Shown: piece after piece, positions 12,588 to 23,916 of the stretch
Numbering within the stretch: the stretch's first letter is position 1
How the letters are laid out: every line of letters begins with the position of its first letter
Assembly (NCBI RefSeq): GCF_014066305.1
Contig: NW_023501043.1
Location: 310,001-374,000, forward strand
Reading direction: 5' to 3'
DNA from: Letharia columbiana
Lineage: Eukaryota; Ascomycota; Lecanoromycetes; Lecanorales; Parmeliaceae
DNA length: 64,000 bases
The notes under the pieces: model-generated
What the model saw: the letters and a program-made list of their open reading frames with translations, nothing else
Database searches by the model: none
What the model was told of the DNA's origin: nothing
Position numbers and translations under genes: made by a program

Positions 12588-14258
12588 ATTTTAATTGATA
12601 TTACTTCTCTTACTTTAATCGTTTTATTAATTATAATTATATTTCTAAGAATAAAAATATAGATCTATTTCTTTAATATAATAAGCTTACGAGTTTATAA
12701 GTTAATAATTTTATTAATAAGAAATATAAACTACTTATTATCTTCTATAATATTAGCTATAAAATATAATTTCTAGAAGTTAATATATATTTAAGCTTTT
12801 TATACTATTTTCTTTAATCTAAGATTCTTATTAATTTATTAAATTATTTTCGTAGAGTTATATATAAGGTATTATATTAAAATTCTTTTAATAATTTTAT
12901 TTTCTTTATATCTCTTATATAGAGATATAGATTCTTTAGATAATACGCTTCGATATAATTTAATTATTAATATATTAATCGAAAATAATCGATTTATTCT
13001 TATTTTATAAATATAAATATACTTTTAATAAAAGATCTCGACTCTCTAAAAGCGAATACTCTATTAAATATCGATTTAATTAATTAATATAAGTTATTTC
13101 TTATATAACCTCTTATTATTATCTCGTTTATAAATATATTAATAATTCTAATATATAGATTTTTAAATTATATCTTAAAATTCTTTCGATCTAATACTAT
13201 AATAGATAGTAGATTATTATTTATTCTCGAAATATATAGAGTATCTATTATAATCTATATATAATTATCTATATAAATTCGAATAACTTTTCTATTTATC
13301 GCTATTAACTGGCCTTAATTATCGAATTTCTTATTTTTTAAATAAGACTATAAATCGATAAATAGATTTTTATTTAATATTATATAATAAGTTACTTTAA
13401 AGTCTATTAGCTAGCTACTATCTTCTAAAAAGTCTATTATTATAAAGGAGTTCTTTATTAATAATATATTATTTATAGACTTTAGCTTTTTCTTAATTAT
13501 TTATAAATCTTTTTTTAATTATATATATCGCTTATATCGCTAAAATTACTATCGCTATTTAATTTATTCGTTATTACTATAGTATAATCTAAGTATTCTT
13601 ATTTACTATCTTTAGATATCTTTAAATTCTTTAATCGATTCTTTAATTTATAATTCTATCTATTTAGATTCTTCCCCTTATAGTTTTTTTTTTTTTTTAT
13701 TTAAATACTTTTTTTATAGTACTCGATTTTTCTATAGCTATAATATTCTATCTTACTTATATCTCTAAAAGACTTTTAATCTAATTAATTTATTTATTTA
13801 TTATATATAAGTAAGTCTTTATTTTAAATCTATCTATTTTACTTTAATATTTATACTTATTTTATAATTATTTTAATAGTAAAATTATCGTTAATCTTTA
13901 AATTATATTTAATTATATTAAACTTATTTTTTTAATAAATATTTATAATTATTATTACTATAATAAGATCGTATAATATATAAATTAAATTTAAGTTTAT
14001 AACTTCGTTTTATAAGTTTTATAAGTTTATTATTATTTAATTAATCGTCTAGTCTACTAATTTAATATATTTAAGAAACTTCTATAATATAATAGAAAGA
14101 CGTTCTTTAGTACTTATTTTATAAATTTAATAAAGTTTATTTTATATAAATTTAGAATTAATAAAATAAATAATATAGCTTTTCTAATTTCGATTAACGT
14201 TATCTCTAATTAATATAGTAATCTATTTATCTAAAATAGTTTATCGTTTAACTAGCTA
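12588..14258. other. RIP-degraded sequence, no gene
   Basis: About 1.7 kb between the right end of LT1-a and TAE-2. It is AT-rich with stops in all frames and has a T run near 13684-13698. It could be remnant sequence that LT1-a invaded. No domain is readable. Confidence 0.5.
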
Positions 14259-14919
14259 CCTTAGAGGAAATATACGATTAGAGTACATCACGTGACTATA
14301 TCATTAACTCGATATTTGTTATAACTTTCAATCAACTTTCAATTAACTTTTTATTAATATTAAATTTTCTATAATAGTAGATTATTCGATACTGAAAATG
14401 AATAGATGATTATTTAGTAATTCCCTTATTATATATTAAGGTTTAAACTAGTTCGGTATCTCGCTTCGCTTATAATAGCCTATTTATCAACGTCACGTGA
14501 TTTATTTTTCGATTTTTCGATTTTTCTCGAAATTTGATATATAAGTAAGATATATAGCCCTATAGGGCTGTGGGACTTAAAGAAATTTTCGAAAAATTTC
14601 ATATATTACCGCTATTCATTAATTCTCTACTAGTAATATATTAATGTATTACTTTATAGCGTAGTATTGAAATAAAAATAAATCGATATCTCTTTCATAT
14701 TTCATTAACTATCCATTAACCATCCATTAACAATAAATTTAACTGAATCTTCTATGAATAGAAAGTTTTATACAAGTCTATTCGATATACGTTATATAAA
14801 ACGTAAAATCTGAATATATCCGGTGTGTAGTCCTTATTATACAAATCGTATTATTATCGTTAATAGTTTATCTATTTTCTATTAATAGTAAATTCCTATA
14901 TGTAGTAGCTCCCGTAAGA
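14259..14919 (+). mobile_element. 661-bp TA-flanked repeat, copy 2 (TAE-2)
   Basis: Near-identical in layout to TAE-1. It begins CCTTAGAGGAAATATACG after TA and ends GTAGCTCCCGTAAGA before TA. Both CACGTG sites and the tatagccctatagggctgtg palindrome region are kept. It has no open frame. It lies in the same orientation as TAE-1 with LT1-a between them. Confidence 0.7.
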
Positions 14920-15639
14920 TATCTATTAAATTATATAAATATTAATAAATTCTCTAAAACTATTTTAGAAATATCTTATTTCTTAAGAAATAATCTATAA
15001 TTCTAAACTTATAGATAATAGTTTAAGTTCTTTAGAACTTTTATTTTAATGTATAATTTATCTATATGTCTCTTATCTAATTTATTTAATAAATCGATTA
15101 TTTATAGATTATCTAAATCGAATAAAAGATTCTTCTCTTCCTCTTCTTTATTTCTTTTTTTATCTTTTAAATAAGAAAAGTTTTTAATTAATAACGCTAT
15201 TTATCTAGCGAATAAATAATCTTATTCCTTAGCTTATTATAATTTTACCCTCGAGTATTCTTTAATAAGATTCTCGAGATAACTATATTCTTTAATATTT
15301 AGAGAGTTATAGCGATAATAAATAGATATAATAAAAGATTAAAATTTTAATTAATAGCTAATTAAGCTTATAATCTATTATTAATTTAATAAACTATATC
15401 TAGTTTAATTTAATTAAGACTAAAGCTATATATAACTACTATATAAATAAATTATATATATATATTAAATAGAATATTAGAAAAGAATTTTATATAAGTA
15501 AATATGAGTCTAATATAAACATAAAAAGTCGCTTACTAGATTACTAAAGATTCGTTCTTTTAAATTATTTAATTTCGACTTATAATCTATAATAAATCGA
15601 ATTACTTCGAGAATTATATCTTAGTCTTTTAAATATATT
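14920..15639. other. RIP-degraded sequence, no gene
   Basis: About 700 bases of AT-rich, stop-filled DNA between TAE-2 and the normal-composition island. Nothing recognisable was seen. Confidence 0.5.
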
Positions 15640-15803
15640 AATTTCATATATACGCTAAGTGAATTAATTACTCTAGCACACTATAGCTATAACTATATGA
15701 CTGTTGTCTATGACTATATGGCTGTAGCCTTCAGCCACATTGTGGCTAATGGCCATAAGCCGTCAAAACCAACAAGTGGTGTGTCAAGGGTACGCTCGTA
15801 ACA
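15640..15803 (-). repeat. partial LTR of a reverse-strand LTR element, not RIPed
   Basis: On the minus strand this begins TGTTACGAGCGTACCCTTGA directly after a polypurine tract, as a 3' LTR would. Its first about 30 bases correspond to the start of the gypsy LTR at 23536 (TATTATAAGCGTATTC), but the rest differs, so it is a related but separate family. It keeps TpG and CpA and a small hairpin (agccac-att-gtggct). The outer LTR end fades into degraded sequence and was not located. Confidence 0.55.
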
Positions 15804-15818
15804 CTACCCCCCCCTCTC
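15804..15818 (-). other. polypurine tract before the LTR
   Basis: On the minus strand this reads GAGAGGGGGGGGTAG and is followed at once by TGTTACGAGCG. The Ty3/gypsy relic has the equivalent tract (aaagagagagagtag at 23521-23535) before the same LTR start, which supports reading this as the plus-strand priming site of reverse transcription. Confidence 0.6.
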
Positions 15819-16330
15819 AAATAGCCATGGCCCCCATGGCTGGTAGACCGGAGATGCACGCCTATCGCTTGCCCTGTTTCTCTAGACATGCATAGCCCCT
15901 GCCCATTTTGACTGGAGAGGATTTGGCGAGGTGTAGCGGTAGCAGTCGAAAACATCGGATGGTAACACCGTGTCCGAGGTTTTGCCGGATCGCATGCTGG
16001 TCTGACTGTGCCATCCATGCCTGCCATGCCCACATTGTCCTTCAGAGATCCTGGAGATATTGGCCATATCTTGCCTGCGTGCCGGCAAGATTCTCCGAGT
16101 TCTTCTCCAGCCTCTTACCCAATCTTCTTGCCATAATCCTTCGGTAGAATTGAAGAAAATCCAACGCATGCATGTATTATGAATCACTCTCCAACACCCG
16201 TTGGCAGCCTGGCCTGAGAGCTTCACTGTAGATTTGCTTTGTGTCTCCCATACTCTTGCTATTAAGTCTACTTTATTTCATTCTTTGTCGTAAGATTTAG
16301 TAGGGAGGTAGGGAAAGAATCGAATGTGTT
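15819..16330 (-). pseudogene. 3' internal end of a reverse-strand LTR element, coding state unclear
   Basis: This is a normal-composition island with several overlapping open frames on the minus strand. One of 114 codons (15882-16226) is Arg/Trp/Ser-rich and stops shortly before the polypurine tract. Another of 95 codons (15746-16033) runs through the tract into the LTR, so it cannot be a normal gene end. No domain was recognised. From position alone this should be the extreme 3' part of pol or a 3' untranslated region. It is cut off upstream near 16330, where degraded repeats begin. Confidence 0.35.
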
Positions 16331-16340
16331 GAATGCCATT

Positions 16341-16510
16341 TGGTAGCAGGCTTACTACGTGTATTGTCGATATGCTTAGTGAAGAGGTTATACGTTTGCT
16401 ACCCTTATAGTAGACTTACTATATTATTATCGACATACTTAGTAAAGAGATCGATATATTATTTTAAGACTATTCCCGTCGCTATTATAGTAAACTTACT
16501 ATAATATAGA
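16341..16510 (+). repeat. about 79-bp direct repeat, two units and a partial third
   Basis: Units starting near 16342, 16421 and 16491 share (a/g)(a/g)cttacta, followed in the first two by tcgayatrcttagtraagagrt. The first unit keeps G and C where the second has A and T, so the units record different degrees of RIP. Confidence 0.6.
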
Positions 16511-16521
16511 GGAATATTTAT

Positions 16522-17190
16522 AAGATAATATTAACTATTTCTTTCAATTCGCTAGCCGTACGAATAATCTAATATCTTATTTATCTCTTAATTACTATTT
16601 ATCGAGTTTAATTCGCTTTAAAATTAATTTATCTATTTAATAAACTTACTTAAAGATATAATAACTTAACTTAGTTTCTTATTAAAGTCTTTACTAATAT
16701 ATTTCTTTAGATTTATTTACTAATTCGAATAAAGTATATTCGATTATATTTCTCTTCGTCGAATATTACGAGCGTATTTTATATCCTTAATATATTACTT
16801 AACTCTCTTACTTATTCGAGCTTAGCGTGTCTTAATAGAGACATTTATCTACTATTTAATATCTTTCTTCTATCTATATAATTCGATAACTTAATTATCT
16901 TATTTAAAATATCTATATTAATATTATATTTATATTAGTTCTAATACTATAATTAAGATTAATCTACTTATTTTATTTATATTAGCGAATAAATTTAAAG
17001 AAACGCGTTAATAAAGACTTTAATAAGAAATTAAGTTAAGTTATTATATTTTTAAATAAGTCTATTAGATAGATAATTCGATTTTAAAGCGAATTAGACT
17101 CGATAAATAGTAGTCGAGAGATAAATAAGATATTAGACAATTTATATAATTAGCGAATTAAAAGAAATAGCTAATACTATTAAAATATTA
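16522..17190. repeat. foldback: about 200-bp inverted arms around an LTR piece
   Basis: Bases 16522-16725 are matched in reverse complement by 16981-17190. Shared landmarks are aatctaatatcttatttatc, actatttatcgag and aataacttaactta. The central about 255 bases contain the truncated gypsy LTR at 16764-16945. It could be an old foldback element or the result of two copies inserted head to head. Confidence 0.65.
16764..16945 (+). repeat. truncated gypsy LTR
   Basis: It begins tattacgagcgtattttata and follows the first about 180 bases of the LTR at 23536-23916 (ctcttacttattcgag, cttaatagagacatttatct). It then diverges. It may be a remnant of the 5' LTR of the gypsy relic to its right, but its place between inverted arms shows rearrangement. 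Confidence 0.6.
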
Positions 17191-17312
17191 TTAAAATATT
17201 ATTTAAATATTATTAAAATATTATTAAAATATTATTAAAATATTATTAAAATATTATTAAAATATTATTAAAATATTATTAAAATATTATTAAAATTATT
17301 ATTAAAATTTAT
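17177..17312 (+). repeat. 11-bp tandem repeat
   Basis: About twelve units of attattaaaat, with a few variants, lie at the outer edge of the foldback arm. Confidence 0.85.
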
Positions 17313-17499
17313 TAATATTAGTTTCTTTTCTATATATAACTTCTCTACGAGATAAGAAACTCTCTAGACGAAGTAAGTATACTCGAAAGAGTATTATTTA
17401 AAATACTTACGATCTTCTTAATACCTTAAATAATTAAGAGATAAATATATTAAACCCTCGCAAAGAAACACCCCTTAGACTTTATAGTAAAAAAAAAAA

Positions 17500-19400
17500 A
17501 AAAAATTAATATCGAATAATTTCGACGCGTTTTAGAGAAACTTTATTATTCTCTAGTATATCTAATATTTCTAATACTTATTCTTTCGAAGTATTTAAAC
17601 TCCTCTTTACTTTATTTTAAATCTTCTTTTTTATAATAAAGTTTAATATCGAAAGAATAGATTAAATTAAGACTTTACTTAAATAAACTAAGTTTTAAAA
17701 AATATTAGTTTTATTAAATAATATAGTTAATAAGATAGACTTAGTAGAAATATTTTAAGATATTATTAATAGTCTATAATTATAATATTAAGTTAAATAT
17801 TAATTTAATAAATTTATAATTATATTAAATAAAATTTATTAAAAGCGAGATAATTTCTAAGAGATTATTATTTAATATTATATCGTTATAATAAAAAAGA
17901 ATCTAGCTATAAATAATATTTATTAAATTTATAAAATAATTAAGAATATAAATTAATTAGTTTAAGATTTTTAAAAGAATATAACTTCTTTATAGCGGAA
18001 AGTTAATAATCTTAATATATAGTTAATAAAAGATTTATAACTATTCTTAATTGAGAAAAAACGTATATCTAGATATTTAAAAGAGAAATTAGTTAAGATT
18101 CTAGATTTATCTCTATTTATTAACGATAGCAATCTTATCTAGAACGACTAGTTCTTTAGAATAAAATAGAAATTTAGAGCTAATAGTAATTATTATCTTA
18201 TTGAAGACTTTAAGATAATTTACGTAGTCTTATAAATTAACGATAAGACTATATAGTATATTATATATAGAAGACTTCGAAATTTTATTAATTTATATTA
18301 ATCTATTAATAAGATTATAAATAAATTAATCGATATCTACGAGAATTTAAATTAACGTAATAGTGTATAATATAATATATATACTCTATAATAAGAAATC
18401 TAACTCTTTATTAACTTTTATTTAAACTTTATTTAACTAAATATTATTTTTAATATTAATAAAATCGTTATAATAAAATATTATCTTTTAAAGAATTTAA
18501 GAAAGAATTTAAGAAATTTATAAGATATCGTAAAGAGATTTATTATTTTAAAGGCTATAAAGAAATATTTTTAAAAATTAAAAAATTTATATTATATTAG
18601 ATATAAAAATGAAGAGTCTATAAAGATTACTATTAAATTAATTATAATATGAATTACGATTAATATATATTTTATATCTATTATTAGAGCTATAATCGCT
18701 ATATCTTTAAATATTAAAATTAATTTAAAATTAAGAGAATTAATATATTATAACTATAATAAAAAAGATTACTATCGAAAGAATTATATAATAATTATTT
18801 AAATCGAGATTAATAAAAAGATCTTTAAGAAAGTATAACTTTACGCGATAGATATAAATAAAGAATTCGAAATTAATAATATTAATACTATAGATAGTAA
18901 TAATTCTTTATTAGATTTAAGAAATAAATAGCCTCTTTTAAAGTTATAATAAGAGATATTTATAAAGTATATCTAATAGATACTCTTAATAACGCTTTAA
19001 TACGTTATCCTTTTTATATATAAGTTATACTATCTTTATAAAAAAGAGAGTACTTACTTTAGAATTTCTTTATAAATAATAAATATATTAATACTTATAT
19101 AATTATAAATAAGTTCTTAATCTTAGCGATATATAAAGTCTTATATCTAGAATTACTTCTACTATTATAATCTAAATTATTAAAAAATTATAACGACTAG
19201 ATCGCGAAATAATTAATTATATACTATTTACTTTTAATAATAATAATAAAAAATTATTAAGAAGAAATATATCTAATATTAATTATACTATTAAAATATA
19301 ATATAATAATCGAAAAGTCTTAAATAAATAAATATAAGGTACTTCTTAATATATTATAAAATAAGATACTCTTTTTATTTAATTAATATAATTATAATAA
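17500..19400 (+). pseudogene. gag relic with ruined CCHC zinc knuckle
   Basis: Upstream of pol, a broken frame contains at 18746-18787 the pattern Y-x2-Y-x4-Y-x4-Y in the spacing of a CX2CX4HX4C nucleocapsid knuckle. All three Cys codons have become TAT and the His codon TAC, the changes expected from G-to-A and C-to-T RIP. The rest of gag is too degraded to delimit. The end shown is approximate. Confidence 0.65.
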
Positions 19401-20079
19401 TAATTAAATATTAATAATAAACGAACTCTTTTTTCTATTAACTTCGGAGCTTTAACTACCTATATTATTTATTTCTTTATCTATTATATTAAAATAATAA
19501 AGCTCTCTCTTACTTACTTATAATAATAAGATTAATTCGAATATCTTTTTATTAAATAAGAATAAGAATAATAAGAAATCTAAGTTTATTAATATCGCTA
19601 AGATTAATATAGCGGTTTACTATTAACTAGCTCGTAAAAAAGATAATAAACTATTTATATTAATAATAAATAAGATTTATAATAACTCGCTAATATTATA
19701 TATATCTCTTATTAATTAAATACCTCGCGATTCTTATATATTAATTAATAAATTCTATTTCTATAACTTAGAAAAGAAATATAAAAGATATTACGATTTT
19801 AATTACTCTATTTAGATTAATAGTATCGATAAGATTAGTTCTAAAAAGATAAAATATAAGCTATCTACGAAGTATTATAATTATTTTAATATTTTTAATA
19901 GAACTAAGATAAATATACTTTTCTTATATCGTTCTTATAACTATAAATTAAAATTTAATAATAATTTTAATAAAATAAAATTTTTAAAAAATAGAATCTA
20001 TCTAATATTAGAATATAAATTAAAATAAATAAAGAAGTATTTAGATAAATATTTAAAGAAGGAATTTATAATATTAAGC

Positions 20080-20480
20080 TATATACTATTTATCTTACTT
20101 ATTCTATTCGCGAAAAAATCGAATAGAGGATTATATTTTTATATAGACTATCGAAAGCTAAACGCTATTACTAAAAGAAATCGATATTTAATTTTATTAA
20201 TAGATAAGATTTTAGTAAGAATTTAGGAATATAAATATCTTACTCGATTAAATATTATAATCGCGTTTAATAAACTATATATATATTTCGATAGCGAGGA
20301 TTTTACTACTTTTATTATCTTTCTTAAAGTATATAAATATCGAATTCTCTTCTTTAGTCTAATTAACGATTTAATTATATATTAATAATATATAAATAAT
20401 ATTTTATTTAAATATCTAAACGACTTCTATTAGATCTATCTCGATAATATATTTATTTATAATAAGATAAAAAAGAAATA
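20080..20480 (+). pseudogene. reverse transcriptase relic of the gypsy element
   Basis: In one frame the DYRKLNAIT motif (about 20147-20173), an FGLTN-like motif near 20350 read as FSLIN, and the active site at 20437-20460 are visible. The active site reads YLDNIFIY instead of YLDDILIY, because the second Asp codon has become AAT (Asn). The spacing between motifs is that of Ty3/gypsy reverse transcriptases. The loss of the catalytic Asp and several stops make it inactive. Confidence 0.85.
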
Positions 20481-20859
20481 TATCTAATACGTTAGATAAA
20501 TTCTTTAAAAATTAAAAGATATCAACCTCTAGATAAATATGCTTAAATGCGAATTTTATATTTAAAAAAGTAAATTTTTAGATTTATTAATATCTATAGA
20601 CGGATTATAAATAGACTTTATTAAAATCTAAACTATTATTAAGTAAACTATATCTATTAACTTTAAAGAAATATAGATTTTTATTAAATTTTATAAATTT
20701 TATTAATAGTTTATTAGAGATTTCTCTAAAATAGTTAAATTTATAATAAAACTCACCGCGAAAGAGGCTATATCTAATTAATTTCTAATATATTAAGAGA
20801 CCTTTTATTTTTTAAAAGTCGTCGTTATTAAAGTTTTAATTTTATATTATTTTAATAAG

Positions 20860-21210
20860 ATAAAGAATACTATTCTAGAGATTAACTCTTTCGACTACGT
20901 TAATAAAAATATTTTTTCTTAATATAATAATAAGAGAGTATCTTACTTTACTCGATAGTCTTCTATAATAAGAATCTTATTTTAGTTAAATATAATTATT
21001 AGATTTATAATAAGAAATTACTAGCTATTATTCGCTATCTAGAATATTAATATTCTAAATTAAAGTATATTAATATTTCTATTAAGATCTTTATAAACTA
21101 TAAAAACTTAATATACTTTATTAAAGAAAGAGATCTTAATCGTCGCTAGGCTCGCTATTTAGATATATTATTCAAATTTAATATAAAGATTATTTATTAA
21201 CTTAGATCTT
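20860..21210 (+). pseudogene. RNase H relic of the gypsy element
   Basis: After the reverse transcriptase, the same strand reads fragments matching a gypsy RNase H: an SQY-like stretch near 20918, YNYXIYNKKLLAIIR near 20990-21035, then a DHKNLEYF-type segment read as NYKNLIYF at about 21096-21120 and an RRXARY segment near 21143-21160. Order and spacing fit Ty3/gypsy. Stops stand at former Gln and Trp codons. Confidence 0.7.
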
Positions 21211-21479
21211 AGAACGTTAAAGCGAATATATTTATATAAATAACTAAATATAAATTAATTAATTTTAAGAATAAATAATTACGTTAGTAGTATTAAATTA
21301 TTTTTATTTTTAATTAATTAGAGTTAAATAGCGAAAGTATTAATATATATATAATTAATAATCTTATTTATTATAAAATAGTAGAGGTTAATAAGAAGAA
21401 TAACTATTATATAAAAATTTATAATACTATCGTCGAAGATAAGAATAGGTTTTAAGAAATTACTCTTAATAAATATTTT

Positions 21480-22350
21480 ATATAAAATAGAGTACTTTAC
21501 TATAAGAATCGTTTATAAATATTTAATAATATATATATTAATATTATTTAAGAGATATACGATTAACTATTTTACGATTATTTTAAAATAATATAAATTT
21601 ATAAACTATTTAAAAGGGAGTATTATTAGTAAGAAATAAGGGCGATAGTAGTTATCTATATTCAAAATTACTATATCTATTAAAGAATTAAAATATTCTA
21701 TAATTAAAAATATAATTTACTTTAGTCTCTATTAATCTTATAGAAATAATAGTAAGATATATCGATCAACTTCGTTATAGGCTTATTTATATTTAATAAC
21801 TATAACACTATTTAAATAGTAATTAATCGATTTATTAAGAAATATTATTACGTAGTCTATTTTAATATCGATAAAAGTATTATCGCTAAGAAGATAGTTA
21901 ACTTACTATTTAAAGAAGTATTTTATTTATATAATCTATTAATCTTAATAATATTAAATTAAAACTATTAATTTATAGCTATTATATAAAAGTCTTTTAT
22001 AAATAATTAGATATTATAGTTAAGCTATTAATAGTCTTTTATTTTAAAATTAATAAATAAATCGAGCGAATTAGAATATAAAGCGTTATCTTTAAATATA
22101 TTATAACTATATATAGAATAACTAGATAAAATAACTATTTATTATTAAGTTCGTTAATAATAATACTATCTTAGCGATTATTAATATCTTATCTTTTCTT
22201 TTAAATAAGAGATTTTATTCTTAAATAAGTTTTAGCTTAAATATTATCGATTATAAGATTATTTATAAGCATCTTAATATTACGTAAATAGAGAATATTA
22301 TAAATTATATAAAATAGATTTTTAAATATATTAGAAGTAATATAAGTTAT
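21480..22350 (+). pseudogene. integrase relic of the gypsy element
   Basis: The core opens near 21760 with SINFVIGLF, corresponding to SMDFVTGLP of Ty3/gypsy integrases with the first catalytic Asp changed to Asn. About 20 codons on comes a VINRFIKK segment, for V(I/V)DRFSK, with another Asp changed to Asn. A Trp codon just before it is a stop. Downstream, near 22145-22250, the AXFANN-to-HPR region that follows gypsy integrase cores can be followed. This enzyme would have inserted the cDNA into the genome. Confidence 0.75.
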
Positions 22351-22589
22351 ATTTAGAAGGCTATAGTTATATAAATTAATAAGTATTAATAAAATCTTTC
22401 TAAATAATAAGAATATTATCTTTAATCGCTCTTTTTATAAATTAAATTATAAGAGACTTAGTTTATTCGAGATTATAGGCTTTATAGAAATCTTATATTA
22501 TCTAGAACTTCTATTAAGTATAAAAATTTATAATATATTTTATCTTAATCTCTTAAGTCTTATAATAAATAATCTCTTATTAGAATAGA

Positions 22590-22760
22590 TAAATCCTTCG
22601 CCGAAATATATTACTATTAACGATTGAATTAAATAAGTTATTAAAGAAATATTTATCTTTAAATTAATTTATAGCTATTTTAAGTATAAAGTTAAGTAAA
22701 AAGATCTCGATAATAGCTTTATCTAATATAATATAAATAATAATAAATTTAAGAATTATT
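22590..22760 (+). pseudogene. chromodomain relic at the end of pol
   Basis: The frame reads a V/I-x-EI start followed by YKVKXKDLDNSFIXYN, the chromodomain pattern (Y-x-VKWKG...-W) with both Trp codons turned into TAA. Its place after integrase defines the chromovirus branch of Ty3/gypsy. The domain normally reads histone H3 lysine 9 methylation. Confidence 0.75.
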
Positions 22761-23520
22761 AAGACCTAGCGAACGACTTCTATAAGAGATATTTCGAAAT
22801 ATCTTATTTTTAAGAAATTAATTAATAAGATAGAAGTCTTTAATAGTAAAAGAAATTCTTAGATTAAAACTATCTCGAATACCTCGTTTTTAATTAAATT
22901 AAAATTATTTAATATCTTCGCTATAGTCTTATTTTTTATATTTACGAAGGCTTATATTATTTAAGAATAACTTTATATTAGATCTATTAAGTAGACTTTA
23001 CTTATTAACGAATATCTAAGCGTTTTTTAAAGCTATAGTATATTATTAATAGATCTTATTATCGTCGTTAATAGCCTCTATTAATATCGATTATATAATA
23101 TTCTATAGAGAAACTTATTTAATAGAATTAGAGTTTTTAGCGCCTACGGCTTAATTTAATTTAAGAGGCCTCGATTAATTATATCGCGCTATTTTATAAA
23201 TCTTTTATCCGCTTAGATATGAATTTAAAAATTATTATCATTTACCCCTACGCTCATAAATACTATTTTTATTATACTATATCGATTTTCTTCTAGCTAG
23301 ATTCTCTATATACGCCTATATCTTAATTAGCGATATCGCTAAGACGTAAGTATAAAGAGCTACTACTATTTTTAATATCTCTTATAGAGAAAAGTGCGAT
23401 GCTATAGATCTCGGATACGATTATTTCTTTACTACTTTTATCATTTTTCAGACGTTAAGTATATATATATACTTATTTTTTTCTATCTTTCTACTTACTA
23501 ATTATGAGATATAATTTTAT

Positions 23521-23535
23521 AAAGAGAGAGAGTAG
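23521..23535 (+). other. polypurine tract of the gypsy relic
   Basis: AAAGAGAGAGAGTAG stands directly before the LTR start TATTATAAGCG, the position expected for the plus-strand priming site. Confidence 0.7.
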
Positions 23536-23916
23536 TATTATAAGCGTATTCTATATCCTTAATATACTACTTAGCTCTCTTACTTATTCGAGTCTAGCGT
23601 ATCTTAATAGAGACATTTATCTACTATTTAATATCTCTCTTCTATCTATATAATTCGATATCTTAGTTATCTTATTTAAAATATCTATATTAATATTATA
23701 TCTATATCGATTCTAATATCGAATATATAAAGAAGTCTTATTATAATAGTAGAATTAGTATAGATATAATATTAATATAAATAAGATAGATTAAATATAA
23801 TAAGATATCGAACTATATAGATAAAAAGGAGATATAATATAATAGAAGATATCTTCGCTAAGGCTCGCTAGTTATAGGTTAAGGCTAAGTAATATATCAA
23901 GAATACGCTCGTAATA
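23536..23916 (+). repeat. 3' LTR of the gypsy relic, with inverted halves
   Basis: This 381-bp LTR starts TATTATAAGCGTATTC (from TGTTACGAGCG) and ends AATACGCTCGTAATA (from CGTAACA), so the original ends were TG...CA. It is partly self-complementary. Bases 23635-23718 pair with 23745-23830, and the outermost about 35 bases on each side also pair, giving a near foldback centred at about 23725. A Helitron-like element begins at the next base. Confidence 0.7.

Larger units (their letters stand above)
17313..23916 (+). mobile_element. Ty3/gypsy chromovirus relic (RIPed)
   Basis: The + strand keeps the full order of a Ty3/gypsy polyprotein: gag zinc knuckle, reverse transcriptase, RNase H, integrase and chromodomain, followed by a polypurine tract and a 3' LTR. 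Every frame is broken by TAA/TAG, mostly where Gln or Trp is expected (CAA/CAG/TGG to stop), which is the RIP signature. The gag-pol order with integrase after RNase H and a C-terminal chromodomain identifies a chromovirus. Fungal chromoviruses use the chromodomain to target heterochromatin, which fits this location. The 5' LTR is missing or reduced to the piece at 16764-16945. The element cannot be active. Confidence 0.85.

Noticed and set aside
3446..14919. The two TAE copies as LTRs of one 11.5-kb retrotransposon
   Set aside because: Each copy has its own TA flanks, further copies occur alone at 43618 and 48509, and the ends are not TG...CA.
15908..16147. 79-codon plus-strand frame in the 16-kb island
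   Set aside because: It lies opposite the minus-strand internal end of an LTR element defined by a polypurine tract and LTR; no domain is visible.
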